Shown piece after piece: positions 28,847 to 39,569 of a stretch of DNA of 64,000 bases. This DNA comes from Sulfuricurvum sp. (GTDB taxonomy: Bacteria; Campylobacterota; Campylobacteria; Campylobacterales; Sulfurimonadaceae): the NCBI GenBank assembly GCA_030696775.1, contig JAUYRN010000027.1, positions 1-64,000 of the forward strand, in the 5' to 3' direction. The notes beneath the pieces are model-generated. The model made no database searches and had not been told where the DNA came from. It worked only from the letters and a program-made list of their open reading frames with translations. The position numbers and the translations under genes were made by a program. Every line of letters begins with the position of its first letter. Positions within the stretch are counted from its first letter, which is position 1.

Positions 28847-30084
28847 TAATACTCACCTATACTCAAAAGAATCTGTTTCAAACCGTATGCGTCACTAACT
28901 CCGGCTAACTCTCGAATCGAATGCATCGCAAGCGTTGGCACACCCACATCAATCGTCTCAACACCAAGCCTTGTAGCCGTAATGGGACCGATGGTAGAGC
29001 CGCATCCCATATCACTACGGGTCACAAACGTCTGTCTTGCTACCCCTATAGCCTCTGCACATTGCACAAAACGTCCCATAGTTCGAGAACTCGTTGCATA
29101 TCGCTGATTGGCATTAATTTTGATCGCTACTCCACGATTTAAAAGCGGTGCATGTTCACTTTCGTGCTTGGAGGGGAAATTTGGATGCTGACCATGGGAG
29201 TTATCACATGATACCATGAGCGATTTGCGCATTAATAGAGTAAAATTCTCCCCTGCGATACGACGTAAAACCTCTTCCAAAAATGTCCCACCTGCCCCGA
29301 TATGTGAATCACTTCCCACCTCTTCATGATCCATACATGCTAAAATCATTGGATTTTTACACTCAACCAACGTACTTAATCCAACGTAACAGCTTAAGAG
29401 ATTATCCAATCGTGCTGTACTGATAAACTCTTCTTTAATCCCGAGTAATGACCCTTTTTGAACGTCATAAAAACTAAGTTCATGAGCGAGCAGTTTTCCG
29501 TTACTCACACCCGCTTCCTCCATAATCCATGATGAAAAATCAAAATCCTCACCGCAAGAAATCATCGGGACAATATCTGTTTGGGCATTAATCGAATGCG
29601 ATGAATTTGCATCACGATCAAGATGGATTGCAAGCGATGAAATAATCCCTATCGGGCGTTTTAAATCAATTAATTTTTCGTAACGCTTTTTAGTCACATC
29701 CAAATAAACAATTCGCCCAGCAAGACTGAGATCACGATCAAACCACGGATTAAGCAACACTCCACCATACGGTTCAACACCAAGTCGAACGATACCAGCA
29801 CTTTTCGTGACAGGATTGGGCTTAAGACGCAAATTCGGAGAATCCGTATGCGCTCCCACAATGGTGTATCCTTTTTCAGCCGAAGGAGGATAGGTAAAGG
29901 CGATGATAGAAGAATCATTACGGGTAACGTAATAGCCTTTTTCTTCTTCCAAATTCCAATGCTCACACTCATCGAGCTTTTGAAAACCTTTTAGCTCCAA
30001 AACGTTTGCCATCTGAGCAACGGCATGAAAAGGTGTAACCGATTCATCGATAAATTGGATTAGTTCTTCGTTAAATTTTCGCAT
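28846..30084 (-). CDS. M18-family aminopeptidase
   Basis: VGAHTDSPNLRLKPNP, ACMDHEEVGSDSHIGAGG, SCDNSHGQHPNFPSKHE. Confidence 0.93.
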   Translation of the reverse strand: MRKFNEELIQFIDESVTPFHAVAQMANVLELKGFQKLDECEHWNLEEEKGYYVTRNDSSIIAFTYPPSAEKGYTIVGAHTDSPNLRLKPNPVTKSAGIVRLGVEPYGGVLLNPWFDRDLSLAGRIVYLDVTKKRYEKLIDLKRPIGIISSLAIHLDRDANSSHSINAQTDIVPMISCGEDFDFSSWIMEEAGVSNGKLLAHELSFYDVQKGSLLGIKEEFISTARLDNLLSCYVGLSTLVECKNPMILACMDHEEVGSDSHIGAGGTFLEEVLRRIAGENFTLLMRKSLMVSCDNSHGQHPNFPSKHESEHAPLLNRGVAIKINANQRYATSSRTMGRFVQCAEAIGVARQTFVTRSDMGCGSTIGPITATRLGVETIDVGVPTLAMHSIRELAGVSDAYGLKQILLSIGEY

Positions 30085-30096
30085 AATACATAGCTC

Positions 30097-32820
30097 CTAT
30101 TTCAACTCACCCCAGTGATTGCCAACGTGCATCGAAGTTTTAAGCGGGATTTTTAACTGCATGATTTTTTCCATCATTTCCACAAATTCTACTGCTAATA
30201 TGTCTGCAACGTCTTCATCAACTTCAAAAATCAATTCATCGTGAATTTGTAAGAGCATTTTTGCACGCAGTCCCTCTTCACGGATACGTTTATCAATTGC
30301 ATTCATGGAGAGCTTGATAAGATCACTGGCGGATCCTTGAAATACTGCATTGACGGCTTCTCTCTCGTAGGCAGCTTTGAGCATGGGTGTTGTGTTAGCA
30401 AAATCAAAATAACGACGACGCCCAAGGAGTGTTTCAACGTAGCCCAACTCTTTGGCCTGTTCTACAATAGCAGAAAAATATCCTTTGACACTGGGGAAAG
30501 TTACAAAATATTTCTCAATAATCTCTTTAGCTTCTTTACTGCTGATTCCTAACGTATCCGAAAGTTTTTTTGCTCCCATACCGTAGAGTAATCCAAAATT
30601 GACCGTCTTGGCAACATTACGTTTTGATGCAGCATCTTCTTCGCCAAAAAGAGAAATAGCAGTTTGCGTATGAATATCAAGATTATTATTGAATGCATCG
30701 ACTAAGACTTTATCTTCTGTGAAGTGTGCCAATAATCTTAATTCCATCTGCGAATAGTCAATTCCGATCAGTTTTTTCCCCTCAGGCGCGACAAATGCTT
30801 CACGGATTCTCATCCCTAGGGCTGTTTTGACGGGAATGTTTTGAAGATTTGGATTTTTAGAACTAAGCCGTCCTGTTGCCGTACCCGTTTGGACGAACGA
30901 GGTATAAATACGTGAATGTTTATCTAGCTTTGCAAGGGTGATGAGTGGTTCAATGTAGGTTGAATACAATTTGTGATACTCGCGATACTGCAATAACGAT
31001 GAAACAACTTCATGCTCATGACGTAACCCCTCAAGAACAGATTCATCGGTACTGTAACCGGTTTTAGTTTTTTTCCCGTGAGGAAGCCCCAGCGTTTCAA
31101 ATAAAATCACACCCAATTGCTTGGGAGAATTGAGATTAAAAACGGTTCCACACGTTGCATGAATTTTCTCTGTCAAGATAGAGAGTTCATTGGAAACTTC
31201 TATTTTGAACGTTTCAAGAACCCCAATATCTACCGCAATTCCGGCTTTTTCCATCCCTAACAACGTCCCAATAAAAGGAAATTCAACGTCAAACGCTTCA
31301 TTTAAAGTAGTATTTCCCCCTTTGAGGAGTAATTGTTCTCTCAAGACCTCATAAAGACTATAGGTGATGTAAGCATCCTCACCTGCATACTTGCAGGCAT
31401 CTTCGATGGCAACGGATGAAAAATTCTCTCCGCGTTTTACCGTATCTTTGAAATGAATCATCTCATGGTTCAACAATGAAAGACTCAGATTATCCATAGA
31501 AAGAGACCGATTTGAATCACTAAGCCACGCCATAATAATCGTATCGGCATAGAGAGGAAGTCTCTCAACCTCTAAAAATCGAGTCACAAAATGAAGGTCA
31601 AACTTGAGATTATGTCCGATAACTTTGCTGTTAAAAATTGCTTGTATCGCAGTTTTTGCAGCTTCTTTGGAAACTTGTTCTCCAACACCCAGATAGTTAT
31701 GACTTAGTGGAACGTAATAACCGCTTTTACCATCCATACTAAAACTAAATCCGACCAATGAATCGGTATGAGGATTAAGCCCCGTTGTTTCCGTATCAAA
31801 CGCCACAATCGTCTCTGAGGTTAGGGTAGAAACCAAAGCATTAAGAGCTTCATCCGTATCGATTAGAATACTGCATCCATTAGGAGAATCACATTGCGGG
31901 AGATCATTTATAATTTTTATCGGTGTTTTGTCTAAAGGCTGCGTCTCTTCAAATAATGCTTTAGCTTTCAATGTTCGCAAAACGGCATTCATCTCATAAT
32001 GAACCAACTCGTCATAAATCGGATGAAACGGATTATCAAAGTGCATTGCGTAGTCATTAAAATCAAGAGACTCAAGAACATCACCGCGTAATTTCACAAG
32101 CTCACGTGATCGGAAGGCATCCTCACGATACGTTTCCAGCAAGCCGCGAATACGAACTGGCATAACTTCATCCAGTCTAGCGTATATCGTACCCAATGTT
32201 CCAAACTGTACCAAAAGTTTTTCAGCCGTTACTTTACCAATTCCTTTTACTCCCGGAACATTATCGGCGGTATCACCGATAAGCGATTGATAGTCGATAA
32301 ATTGGGACGGATGAACCCCATATTTTTCAAAACAATGAGTTTCATTAAGCACTTTTTTGGTGATTGCATCGACCAAGACTACTTTATCATCTTCAATAAG
32401 CTGATACAAATCTTTATCATGAGAGACAACACGGACATTAATTCCCTGCTCTTTTGCATGATGGACTACCGAAGCAATCATATCATCCGCTTCATATCCG
32501 CTCAAAAGAAGGGATTTATACCCCATCTTTTCAATCCAACTGATGGCAATAGGAAGTTGTTGAATCAGTTCTTCAGGAGCAGGCGAACGATTGGCTTTAT
32601 AGTTGGGATCAATTTCAGAACGAAAACTTGGTCCCTTGGCATCAAGGGCAAAGATGAGATAATCGCTGCTATGATCTTTGTGAAGTGAAGCAATAAAATT
32701 AATAAAACCGGTCAAAAGACCCGTCGGAAAACCATACTTATTTCTAAGAGGCGGAAGAGCATAAAAGGAACGGAAAAAAAATCCAAAGGTGTCAATTATA
32801 GTAACAGTTTTTTCTTCCAT
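30097..32820 (-). CDS. polA: DNA polymerase I
   Basis: N-terminal 5' nuclease, 3'-5' exonuclease motifs FDTETTGLNPH and GHNLKFDLHF, polymerase motifs GRLSSKNPNLQNIP, IGIDYSQMELRLLAHF, QIHDELIFEV. Confidence 0.97.
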   Translation of the reverse strand: MEEKTVTIIDTFGFFFRSFYALPPLRNKYGFPTGLLTGFINFIASLHKDHSSDYLIFALDAKGPSFRSEIDPNYKANRSPAPEELIQQLPIAISWIEKMGYKSLLLSGYEADDMIASVVHHAKEQGINVRVVSHDKDLYQLIEDDKVVLVDAITKKVLNETHCFEKYGVHPSQFIDYQSLIGDTADNVPGVKGIGKVTAEKLLVQFGTLGTIYARLDEVMPVRIRGLLETYREDAFRSRELVKLRGDVLESLDFNDYAMHFDNPFHPIYDELVHYEMNAVLRTLKAKALFEETQPLDKTPIKIINDLPQCDSPNGCSILIDTDEALNALVSTLTSETIVAFDTETTGLNPHTDSLVGFSFSMDGKSGYYVPLSHNYLGVGEQVSKEAAKTAIQAIFNSKVIGHNLKFDLHFVTRFLEVERLPLYADTIIMAWLSDSNRSLSMDNLSLSLLNHEMIHFKDTVKRGENFSSVAIEDACKYAGEDAYITYSLYEVLREQLLLKGGNTTLNEAFDVEFPFIGTLLGMEKAGIAVDIGVLETFKIEVSNELSILTEKIHATCGTVFNLNSPKQLGVILFETLGLPHGKKTKTGYSTDESVLEGLRHEHEVVSSLLQYREYHKLYSTYIEPLITLAKLDKHSRIYTSFVQTGTATGRLSSKNPNLQNIPVKTALGMRIREAFVAPEGKKLIGIDYSQMELRLLAHFTEDKVLVDAFNNNLDIHTQTAISLFGEEDAASKRNVAKTVNFGLLYGMGAKKLSDTLGISSKEAKEIIEKYFVTFPSVKGYFSAIVEQAKELGYVETLLGRRRYFDFANTTPMLKAAYEREAVNAVFQGSASDLIKLSMNAIDKRIREEGLRAKMLLQIHDELIFEVDEDVADILAVEFVEMMEKIMQLKIPLKTSMHVGNHWGELK

Positions 32821-32823
32821 TAA

Positions 32824-33636
32824 TTAACTATTTTGTTCCAAGATAGCATCAATGGCTTTTTGCAGAGCAGCGGTATTTAAACCTGCTGCTTCCGCTTTTT
32901 TAAGGCCTTGAATAATTGCTCTTTCTGATAATGGATCATGAATAGGTATAATAGTTTTAATGATACTAAGTACCATTGAAAGCTCTTTGAGTTCATCCGG
33001 TGCTTTCTCAGGTGCATCAGAGTATTCAATCATTTGAACAAATTCATGATCAAAATTCCAATGCGTAAAAATAGCCGCTGCTACTTCAGCTGTCGTTGCT
33101 TCCACATAACTGCGCTCAACGTTTGATATATCAAGCAGCATTTCAATATCCGATTTAAAACTCGTCACAACATCTTCTTGGATAATATAACTAGCAATGA
33201 CAATTTTTCCCGTCTCTTGCAAAAATGCAGCAAGAAAAAGTTTCTCTGCTTTTACGCGATCAATTTGACTGTACCATTTTTGCGCCAAAACTGCCTGCAT
33301 AGATGAAATTTCGGCAAAACGGTCTGAACTAATCCCATACGGTTCCATATCAACATTCAGCAACTTTCGCACCGAATTGCCTAAACCGATAGAACGTGTC
33401 ATGCTCATTCCAAAAAGAGAAACAGCCTGAGCAACACTGCTGATTTCACGACGAAGACTGTAAAGAGGTGAATTTGCTGCTTTGAGCAAATTTGCTACAA
33501 TCATCGGGTCATGATCTACTGTTTTTACCAAATCACTAATCGATGAGTTAGGGTCATTACACACCCGTTGCATATCAATAACCGTTTTTGGAAGCGGTGG
33601 CAAAGACTTAATGCTATTAATCATCGAACTTTTCAT
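32824..33636 (-). CDS. HDOD-domain protein
   Basis: SIKSLPPLPKTVIDMQRVCNDPNSSISDLVKTVDHDPMIVANLLKAANSPLY. Confidence 0.88.
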   Translation of the reverse strand: MKSSMINSIKSLPPLPKTVIDMQRVCNDPNSSISDLVKTVDHDPMIVANLLKAANSPLYSLRREISSVAQAVSLFGMSMTRSIGLGNSVRKLLNVDMEPYGISSDRFAEISSMQAVLAQKWYSQIDRVKAEKLFLAAFLQETGKIVIASYIIQEDVVTSFKSDIEMLLDISNVERSYVEATTAEVAAAIFTHWNFDHEFVQMIEYSDAPEKAPDELKELSMVLSIIKTIIPIHDPLSERAIIQGLKKAEAAGLNTAALQKAIDAILEQNS

Positions 33637-33669
33637 TACATATTCCTCACTAAAACCAATTGTTTTGTA

Positions 33670-36498
33670 TTATACCTTAGATAGGTGATTCTTAAGTTCA
33701 ATTGCTAAATATTTTCCGGTAAAACTTCCCGTCTCTTCCCAATTCATTGCAACGCTTTCAGGATCACCTTTTGCAACGAGCAATCCGCCGCCTGAACCGC
33801 CTTCAGGCCCTAAATCGAGGATATAATCCGCATTTTTAATCATATCAAGATTATGTTCAATGACCAGTACCGAATTACCCAGTTCAACGAAATTATGCAG
33901 CACTCGAGTAAGCCGATTAACATCATCAAAATGCAATCCCGTTGTGGGCTCATCGAGAACATACAAAGTTTTACCCGTATCACGGCGACTGAGCTCTTTA
34001 GCCAGCTTAATACGCTGTGCTTCCCCTCCTGAAAGAGTGACCGCATTTTGACCCAAAGTAATATAGTCCAGTCCAACATCGCTGAGGGTTTGTAAAATCA
34101 CTTTTATTTTCGGGATAGGCGCAAAGAATTCCAATGCTTCGCCAACACTCATATTGAGGACATCCGAAATCGTTTTTCCCTTATATTCGACTTGCAGTGT
34201 TTGAAGGTTGTAACGGCTGCCGTGACAGGAATCACATTTGACCATAATATCGGGCAAAAAGTGCATTTCAATCTTGATTTCACCCTCACCTTGGCACTTC
34301 TCACAACGACCGCCTTTGACATTAAAACTAAAACGAGATGCCGTATATCCACGAATTTGAGACTCTTTGGTTTTTGTGAAAAGATTACGAATTTCGTCCA
34401 TTACACCTGTATAAGTAGCTGGATTGGATCTTGGAGTTCGCCCGATGGGGCTTTGATCGAGATAGATGACTTTGTCGAGTTTTTCAAGTCCCTCTACTTC
34501 AACTCCTGCCACACGGTTGACTTTTCGCGCATGATTTAGAATCTCACGACTTACAGGAAGAAGGGTTTGTAAAATAAGAGAACTTTTTCCGCTTCCGCTG
34601 ACTCCCGTCACACACACAAAATTATTGAGGGGGATAGAGACACTTAAATCATTAATATTATTGAGAGTAACATTTTTAATGTGCATCCACTCTTTTTGTT
34701 CTCGTCGGTAAAAATATTCGATTTTTTTGCGTCCTGAAAGATATTGTGCGGTCAGAGTATCGCTCTTTTTCATCTCTTCCAATGTCCCTGCAAAAACAAC
34801 ATTTCCACCAAACTTTCCAGCCCCAGGTCCGATATCAACGATGTAATCTGCATGCTCAATGGTCTCTTTATCGTGCTCAACGACGATAACCGTATTTCCT
34901 TTTTCTTGGAGTGAACGAAGAGTACGGATAAGTTTTAGCGTATCTCTCTCGTGCAAACCGATACTGGGTTCATCCAGTACATACATAACTCCGGTAAGTC
35001 CGCTTCCGATTTGACTCGCGATACGGATACGTTGAGCTTCTCCGCCGCTAATAGTACGGGCATCACGGCTAAGAGAAAGATACCCAAGCCCTACATCGTA
35101 GAGGAAAAAGAGACGTTCACGGATTTCATTTAAAATAGAAGCCCCGATCATTGCATTTTGCTCACTGAGATTTTCAAACGTTTTGGGATCAGTAAACCAC
35201 GCATACGAATCTTTGAGCGGCATCGAAATCACTTCTCCGATTCCAAGACCGGCTACTTTAACCGCCAATGACTCCCGCTTTAAACGATGAGAATTACAAA
35301 CATTACACGGTTTTTCAGACATATAATCGGCAAGATCTTTTTCGTCTTTGAAAATATCGTAGGCAATGCGGACAATCCCCGGCCACGTTCGTGTTATAGG
35401 ATGATCTTGCCATTTGAACTCAACATCCTCAACCGATCCATGTAAAATCGCCTTTTTTTGATGCTCTTCAAGTGTATAAAAAGGCTGTGTGATACTAATA
35501 CCCGTTGTCGAACAAAAAGCTTTTAAGAAGGTAAAATAATACCCTTTGTTAAATCCGTAAACAATCTTTACAGCACCCTTTTCAATCGGGAGCTCAGAGT
35601 CAATAATCTTGTCGTAATCAAGAGAATATCGGATACCAAGTCCATCACACTCTGTGCATGCACCCTTGGGAGAGTTAAATGAAAAAGATAATGGCTCAAG
35701 AGGGTCAAAACTTACTTTACAGTCAAAACACGCACTGTGCTCACTGTAATGGATCAGCTTTTCGTGCAGTCCTACTTCTTCAGAATTTTGAATCTCAATC
35801 TCTACTTCACCGTAACTCTCTTTAAGCGCTTTCTCAACATCTTGAGCCACACGGTCATGATTGTCTTCTTTAACAACCAAACGGTCAATGACGACTTTGA
35901 TTGAGTGTTTTTTCGTTTTTGAAAGCTCAATCTCCTCATCCAAACGAACCATCACCCCATCAATCATGGCACGAACGTATCCCTTGTGGCGTAATGACTC
36001 CAGAATATCGGCAAATGATCCTTTTTTCTCACGTACCAACGGGGCTAAAATAACAATTTTAGAGTTTTCAGGAAGCTTTAACACCTGATCGATGATATCC
36101 TGAGCTGACATCTTCGTAATCTTGTTTCCGCATAAATGGCAATGCTGAATACCGATACGGGCATACAGCAATCGTAAATAGTCATAAATTTCAGTAATGG
36201 TTCCTACGGTTGAACGAGGATTTTTAGAGGTAGTTTTTTGATCAATCGCAATTGCAGGAGTCAATCCTTCGATCTTGTCAACATCGGGCTTTCCAACACG
36301 ATCTAAAAACTGCCGTGCGTAAGAAGATAGCGATTCGATATAACGACGTTGACCTTCGGCATAGAGGGTATCAAATGCCAAAGTCGATTTTCCACTTCCA
36401 CTTATTCCTGTACAAACAATCAACTTATTTTTTGGAATCTCAAGAGAAATATTTTTTAGATTGTGCTCTCTGGCACCAATAATTTTAATTTTATCCAT
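33670..36498 (-). CDS. uvrA: Excinuclease ABC subunit A
   Basis: Two ABC ATPase cassettes (GISGSGKSTLAFDTLYAEGQRRY; GVSGSGKSSLI), zinc fingers, LSGGEAQRIKLAKELS. Start adjusted from 36516 to MDKIKIIGAREHN. Confidence 0.96.
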   Translation of the reverse strand: MDKIKIIGAREHNLKNISLEIPKNKLIVCTGISGSGKSTLAFDTLYAEGQRRYIESLSSYARQFLDRVGKPDVDKIEGLTPAIAIDQKTTSKNPRSTVGTITEIYDYLRLLYARIGIQHCHLCGNKITKMSAQDIIDQVLKLPENSKIVILAPLVREKKGSFADILESLRHKGYVRAMIDGVMVRLDEEIELSKTKKHSIKVVIDRLVVKEDNHDRVAQDVEKALKESYGEVEIEIQNSEEVGLHEKLIHYSEHSACFDCKVSFDPLEPLSFSFNSPKGACTECDGLGIRYSLDYDKIIDSELPIEKGAVKIVYGFNKGYYFTFLKAFCSTTGISITQPFYTLEEHQKKAILHGSVEDVEFKWQDHPITRTWPGIVRIAYDIFKDEKDLADYMSEKPCNVCNSHRLKRESLAVKVAGLGIGEVISMPLKDSYAWFTDPKTFENLSEQNAMIGASILNEIRERLFFLYDVGLGYLSLSRDARTISGGEAQRIRIASQIGSGLTGVMYVLDEPSIGLHERDTLKLIRTLRSLQEKGNTVIVVEHDKETIEHADYIVDIGPGAGKFGGNVVFAGTLEEMKKSDTLTAQYLSGRKKIEYFYRREQKEWMHIKNVTLNNINDLSVSIPLNNFVCVTGVSGSGKSSLILQTLLPVSREILNHARKVNRVAGVEVEGLEKLDKVIYLDQSPIGRTPRSNPATYTGVMDEIRNLFTKTKESQIRGYTASRFSFNVKGGRCEKCQGEGEIKIEMHFLPDIMVKCDSCHGSRYNLQTLQVEYKGKTISDVLNMSVGEALEFFAPIPKIKVILQTLSDVGLDYITLGQNAVTLSGGEAQRIKLAKELSRRDTGKTLYVLDEPTTGLHFDDVNRLTRVLHNFVELGNSVLVIEHNLDMIKNADYILDLGPEGGSGGGLLVAKGDPESVAMNWEETGSFTGKYLAIELKNHLSKV

Positions 36499-36505
36499 AG
36501 TTAAC

Positions 36506-37243
36506 CTATCCCGCAATGAGTTTGTAAGCCGTTAGGCTGAAAATAAAAATATAAAACACAACCAAAACCTGTTTATAATGGGTTACTTTCACACGATTAA
36601 GTAACCAAATCCCCAAAACAATCCCCAACAATGAACTAATAGCCATGATGAATCCCGCATGGAGATTAACGAATCCTAGCCAACAAAGAGTAACAAATGC
36701 TGAAATCGACGTAAACATGACAAAAAATAGTCCCACAGCAGAAGCTTTTTTGAGTGGAAATCCCATAAAGCTAACCAATATTGGTGTCATCAATATTGAT
36801 CCGCCAACACCCAGCATCCCAGAAAAAACACCTATACTACCGCCGATAACGCTATAAAGCGGTCGATTAACAACTTCTACACGCGTAGGGACCGGATTTG
36901 ACATTGCTAAACGCAATAAGGTAAAAGCAACAATAGAGAGGAAAAACCATTCCAAGATGGAGGAAGAGAGCACTTTAACCAGCATCGCTCCAATTATCGC
37001 CCCAATAATTCCTCCAAAACCAAAATATTTTACTTCTTTGATTGCGTATGTTTGATTTTTTTGATGAATGTAAGCTGCCATCAGAGAACCTGCAACCATC
37101 TGCATCATTGAAATGCCAATCGCTTCTTTAATTCCAAATCCAAGATACAGCAGCAAGGGAACAGTAACCGTTCCACCACCTATTCCAAAAAATCCGGAGA
37201 GTGTTCCAACGATAACACCTAATAGTGATAATTCAATTGTCAT
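36506..37243 (-). CDS. TauE/SafE-family membrane permease
   Basis: LLGVIVGTLSGFFGIGGGTVTVPLLLYLGF and second half SVIGGSIGVFSGMLGVGGSILMTP. Confidence 0.9.
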   Translation of the reverse strand: MTIELSLLGVIVGTLSGFFGIGGGTVTVPLLLYLGFGIKEAIGISMMQMVAGSLMAAYIHQKNQTYAIKEVKYFGFGGIIGAIIGAMLVKVLSSSILEWFFLSIVAFTLLRLAMSNPVPTRVEVVNRPLYSVIGGSIGVFSGMLGVGGSILMTPILVSFMGFPLKKASAVGLFFVMFTSISAFVTLCWLGFVNLHAGFIMAISSLLGIVLGIWLLNRVKVTHYKQVLVVFYIFIFSLTAYKLIAG

Positions 37244-37317
37244 ATATACACTTTATTTTTCTAAATACTTCGCGATTATACTCACTTAATCTCTATTATT
37301 TCCTTGTAAATTTACGC

Positions 37318-37323
37318 TATAAT
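37318..37323 (+). promoter_or_regulatory. Candidate -10 TATAAT upstream of the CheX-like/fliN/fliO genes
   Basis: TTTACGCTATAAT about 40 nt upstream of the likely start at 37363. Confidence 0.4.
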
Positions 37324-37362
37324 CAATAATAATTTAGAGTGAATTTTAATGATGAGGTACGT

Positions 37363-37785
37363 ATGTTGTCATTTATCATAAAAGCGGCTGAGAATTTCTG
37401 CATCCATCAAATCCGCTTGCCCTATCGTATTGAACCTCTATATTCACAAAAGAGAACACTTATTGCTTATCTTGATATAGAAGATAGTAATGGAGATAAG
37501 CATCGTGCCTATATAGGGTGCGATACTATTCTCTTACAATGCATTACTGAAATCTTTTTAGGTGAAGAAATATACGATCAGGAGACTCTACGCGATATGC
37601 TGCTTGAAACAACCAATATGATTGTAGGAAACGCCAAGGTACTTTATGAAGAATCTTCGAGCAGTCCTTTTACGATCTCAACACCTCATTTTCAAGCCAA
37701 TGAACATTTTACACTCGATACTGAAGGATTACACACCTTTTATGTTGCCGATGGTGAAATGCTCATTGCATTAAAGGCATTATAA
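37363..37785 (+). CDS. CheX-like/flagellar-associated protein upstream of fliN
   Basis: LETTNMIVGNAKVL resembles the CheC/CheX/FliY family ExxNxxxGN motif; adjacent to FliN. Track start is GTG at 37339; ATG at 37363 is also plausible. Confidence 0.6.
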   Translation: MLSFIIKAAENFCIHQIRLPYRIEPLYSQKRTLIAYLDIEDSNGDKHRAYIGCDTILLQCITEIFLGEEIYDQETLRDMLLETTNMIVGNAKVLYEESSSSPFTISTPHFQANEHFTLDTEGLHTFYVADGEMLIALKAL

Positions 37786-37787
37786 TC

Positions 37788-38141
37788 ATGACTAATTCAG
37801 ACCTTCCTTTGCCCGAAACTCCTACAATTGATAAAACAAATGTTTTTGATTCCAAGAAAGAACTTTCATGGATGGATTACGATGGTTTACTTGATATGGA
37901 AGTTGAATTTGTTTCAGATTTGGGACAAACAACCCTCTCGCTGGCAGAGATTCTTAAACTTGAAAAAGGGTCTGTCATTGATTTAGGAAAGCCAGCAGGT
38001 GAAAGTGTCGAATCTTACGTCAATCATCGTATTATCGGTAAGGGAGAGGTCATGGTTTATGAAAAAAATCTTGCCATCCGCATTAATGAAGTACTCGATT
38101 CGAGTGCTGTACTTTATTATCTATCAAAAGAGAGACTATGA
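37788..38141 (+). CDS. fliN: Flagellar motor switch protein FliN
   Basis: SpoA domain: LLDMEVEFVSDLGQTTLSLAEILKLEKGSVIDLGKPAGESVESYVNHRIIGKGEVMVYEKNLAIRINEVL. Confidence 0.9.
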   Translation: MTNSDLPLPETPTIDKTNVFDSKKELSWMDYDGLLDMEVEFVSDLGQTTLSLAEILKLEKGSVIDLGKPAGESVESYVNHRIIGKGEVMVYEKNLAIRINEVLDSSAVLYYLSKERL

Positions 38142-39016
38142 AAAAAATTCTTCTACTTTTACTTCTAAGTACCCTTGTCTGGGGATCTAAAATCCTTACT
38201 TACAATGTTTATGATCGCCATGAACGTGTTGACGTAATGCTCACATTTGATACGCCATACGAGGGAGTATTACGTCAAAACCAACAAAATGGATTGATTA
38301 CTATCAAACTCGAAGAAGCGTCTATTGACACCCCTCTCAATAAAAAAATTAATTCAATGTATCTTCAAAATATTACCATAACACCCATAGGTGATCACAT
38401 TCAGATAACGGCACAAGTAAGCAATAACGTTATTTTACAAGCATCGAAAACATCTGATTCGTATGGACTTCGCTTACGCTTTAGTGCACCTGCCACTGTA
38501 CCGCTTACGGCAGAAGATACAACAGAAAAAGTCTCCTCACTGCCTACCAAAAATGGAAGTGAATTTGAACAAAGCTATTATGTGGTTATCGGTATTTTAG
38601 TTATCGGTATCGGTATTTTATTTTGGTTAAAACAAAACATTGCAAGTCGCGCAACTGCTATCCATGCAGCACCTAAAACACCATGGACTTTTAACACATC
38701 AACTAAAAAAACGGTACCAACGCCTACTCCCATAAGCAGTATTGAAGCAGGTGGAGTTCAAATACGGTTTCAAAAATCGCTCGACCCTATACACTCTGTT
38801 GCGATGCTCGATTTTGGAACACAAAGTTATTTAGTCTTATTAGGCAACAATACGATACTGCTCGATAAATTTCAAGACAATATACCCATTACGCAAAATG
38901 AATTTGAAACCCTCTTACGCACCAAGCATCAAGAACTTGATGGTTTTTTTCAACTGGGAACAACCCAAGATGAATCCTTTGATGCATATAAAGAAAAAGC
39001 TTCCGGAGAGTATTAA
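38138..39016 (+). CDS. FliO-like flagellar protein with large N-terminal periplasmic domain
   Basis: Signal peptide, beta-rich AMIN-like region, central TM (YYVVIGILVIGIGILFWL), FliO-like KSLDPIHSVAMLDFGTQSYLVLLGNNTILLDKF; overlaps fliN by 4 bp. Confidence 0.62.
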   Translation: MKKILLLLLLSTLVWGSKILTYNVYDRHERVDVMLTFDTPYEGVLRQNQQNGLITIKLEEASIDTPLNKKINSMYLQNITITPIGDHIQITAQVSNNVILQASKTSDSYGLRLRFSAPATVPLTAEDTTEKVSSLPTKNGSEFEQSYYVVIGILVIGIGILFWLKQNIASRATAIHAAPKTPWTFNTSTKKTVPTPTPISSIEAGGVQIRFQKSLDPIHSVAMLDFGTQSYLVLLGNNTILLDKFQDNIPITQNEFETLLRTKHQELDGFFQLGTTQDESFDAYKEKASGEY

Positions 39017-39022
39017 AATTAA

Positions 39023-39487
39023 TTAAGCGTTATTCAATTCATAGCGAGAATACACGTCATACGCTTCTTCTCCGCCTGTCGTCGCTAATACATCACGAAT
39101 AAGCTCAGCTGCTTCTTTACGGCTCCCCCCGCCGTGTCCTTTGGCATAGATTTCTGCCAATGTTATTTTTGCTGCTGGCTCGCCTTGAGCAACCGCCATT
39201 TTGAGATAATAAGCTGCTTTATCAAAATCTTCAGGAACGCCCATCGCATTTGCATATGCAAATCCTGCACTCACTTGTGCCGGTAATATTCCAGCTTCCG
39301 CTGCTATGGCATAATATTCTGTCGATTTGGAAAAACTACGTTCAACCCCTTGCCCATTGTAATACATCGTTCCCATTGCATACACGCAACGAATATCCTG
39401 TGGAGTTGATGCTAAAATTTCATACGCTTCTTTAAATCGACCTACTTCATAATATTTCATAGCTGTGACATAAAAATCGACTACCAT
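39023..39487 (-). CDS. Sel1-repeat (TPR-like) protein
   Basis: YAMGTMYYNGQGVERSFSKSTEYYAIAAEAGILPAQVSAGFAYANAMGVPEDFDKAAYYLKMAVAQGEPAAKITLAEIYAKG. Confidence 0.88.
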   Translation of the reverse strand: MVVDFYVTAMKYYEVGRFKEAYEILASTPQDIRCVYAMGTMYYNGQGVERSFSKSTEYYAIAAEAGILPAQVSAGFAYANAMGVPEDFDKAAYYLKMAVAQGEPAAKITLAEIYAKGHGGGSRKEAAELIRDVLATTGGEEAYDVYSRYELNNA

Positions 39488-39569
39488 TATTGGAACCTTT
39501 TTTAGGAGAGATTGTAGCTAGAGTGGCTAAGGAGAGACTATAAGAAAAGATTTACTTCGAAAACTATAT

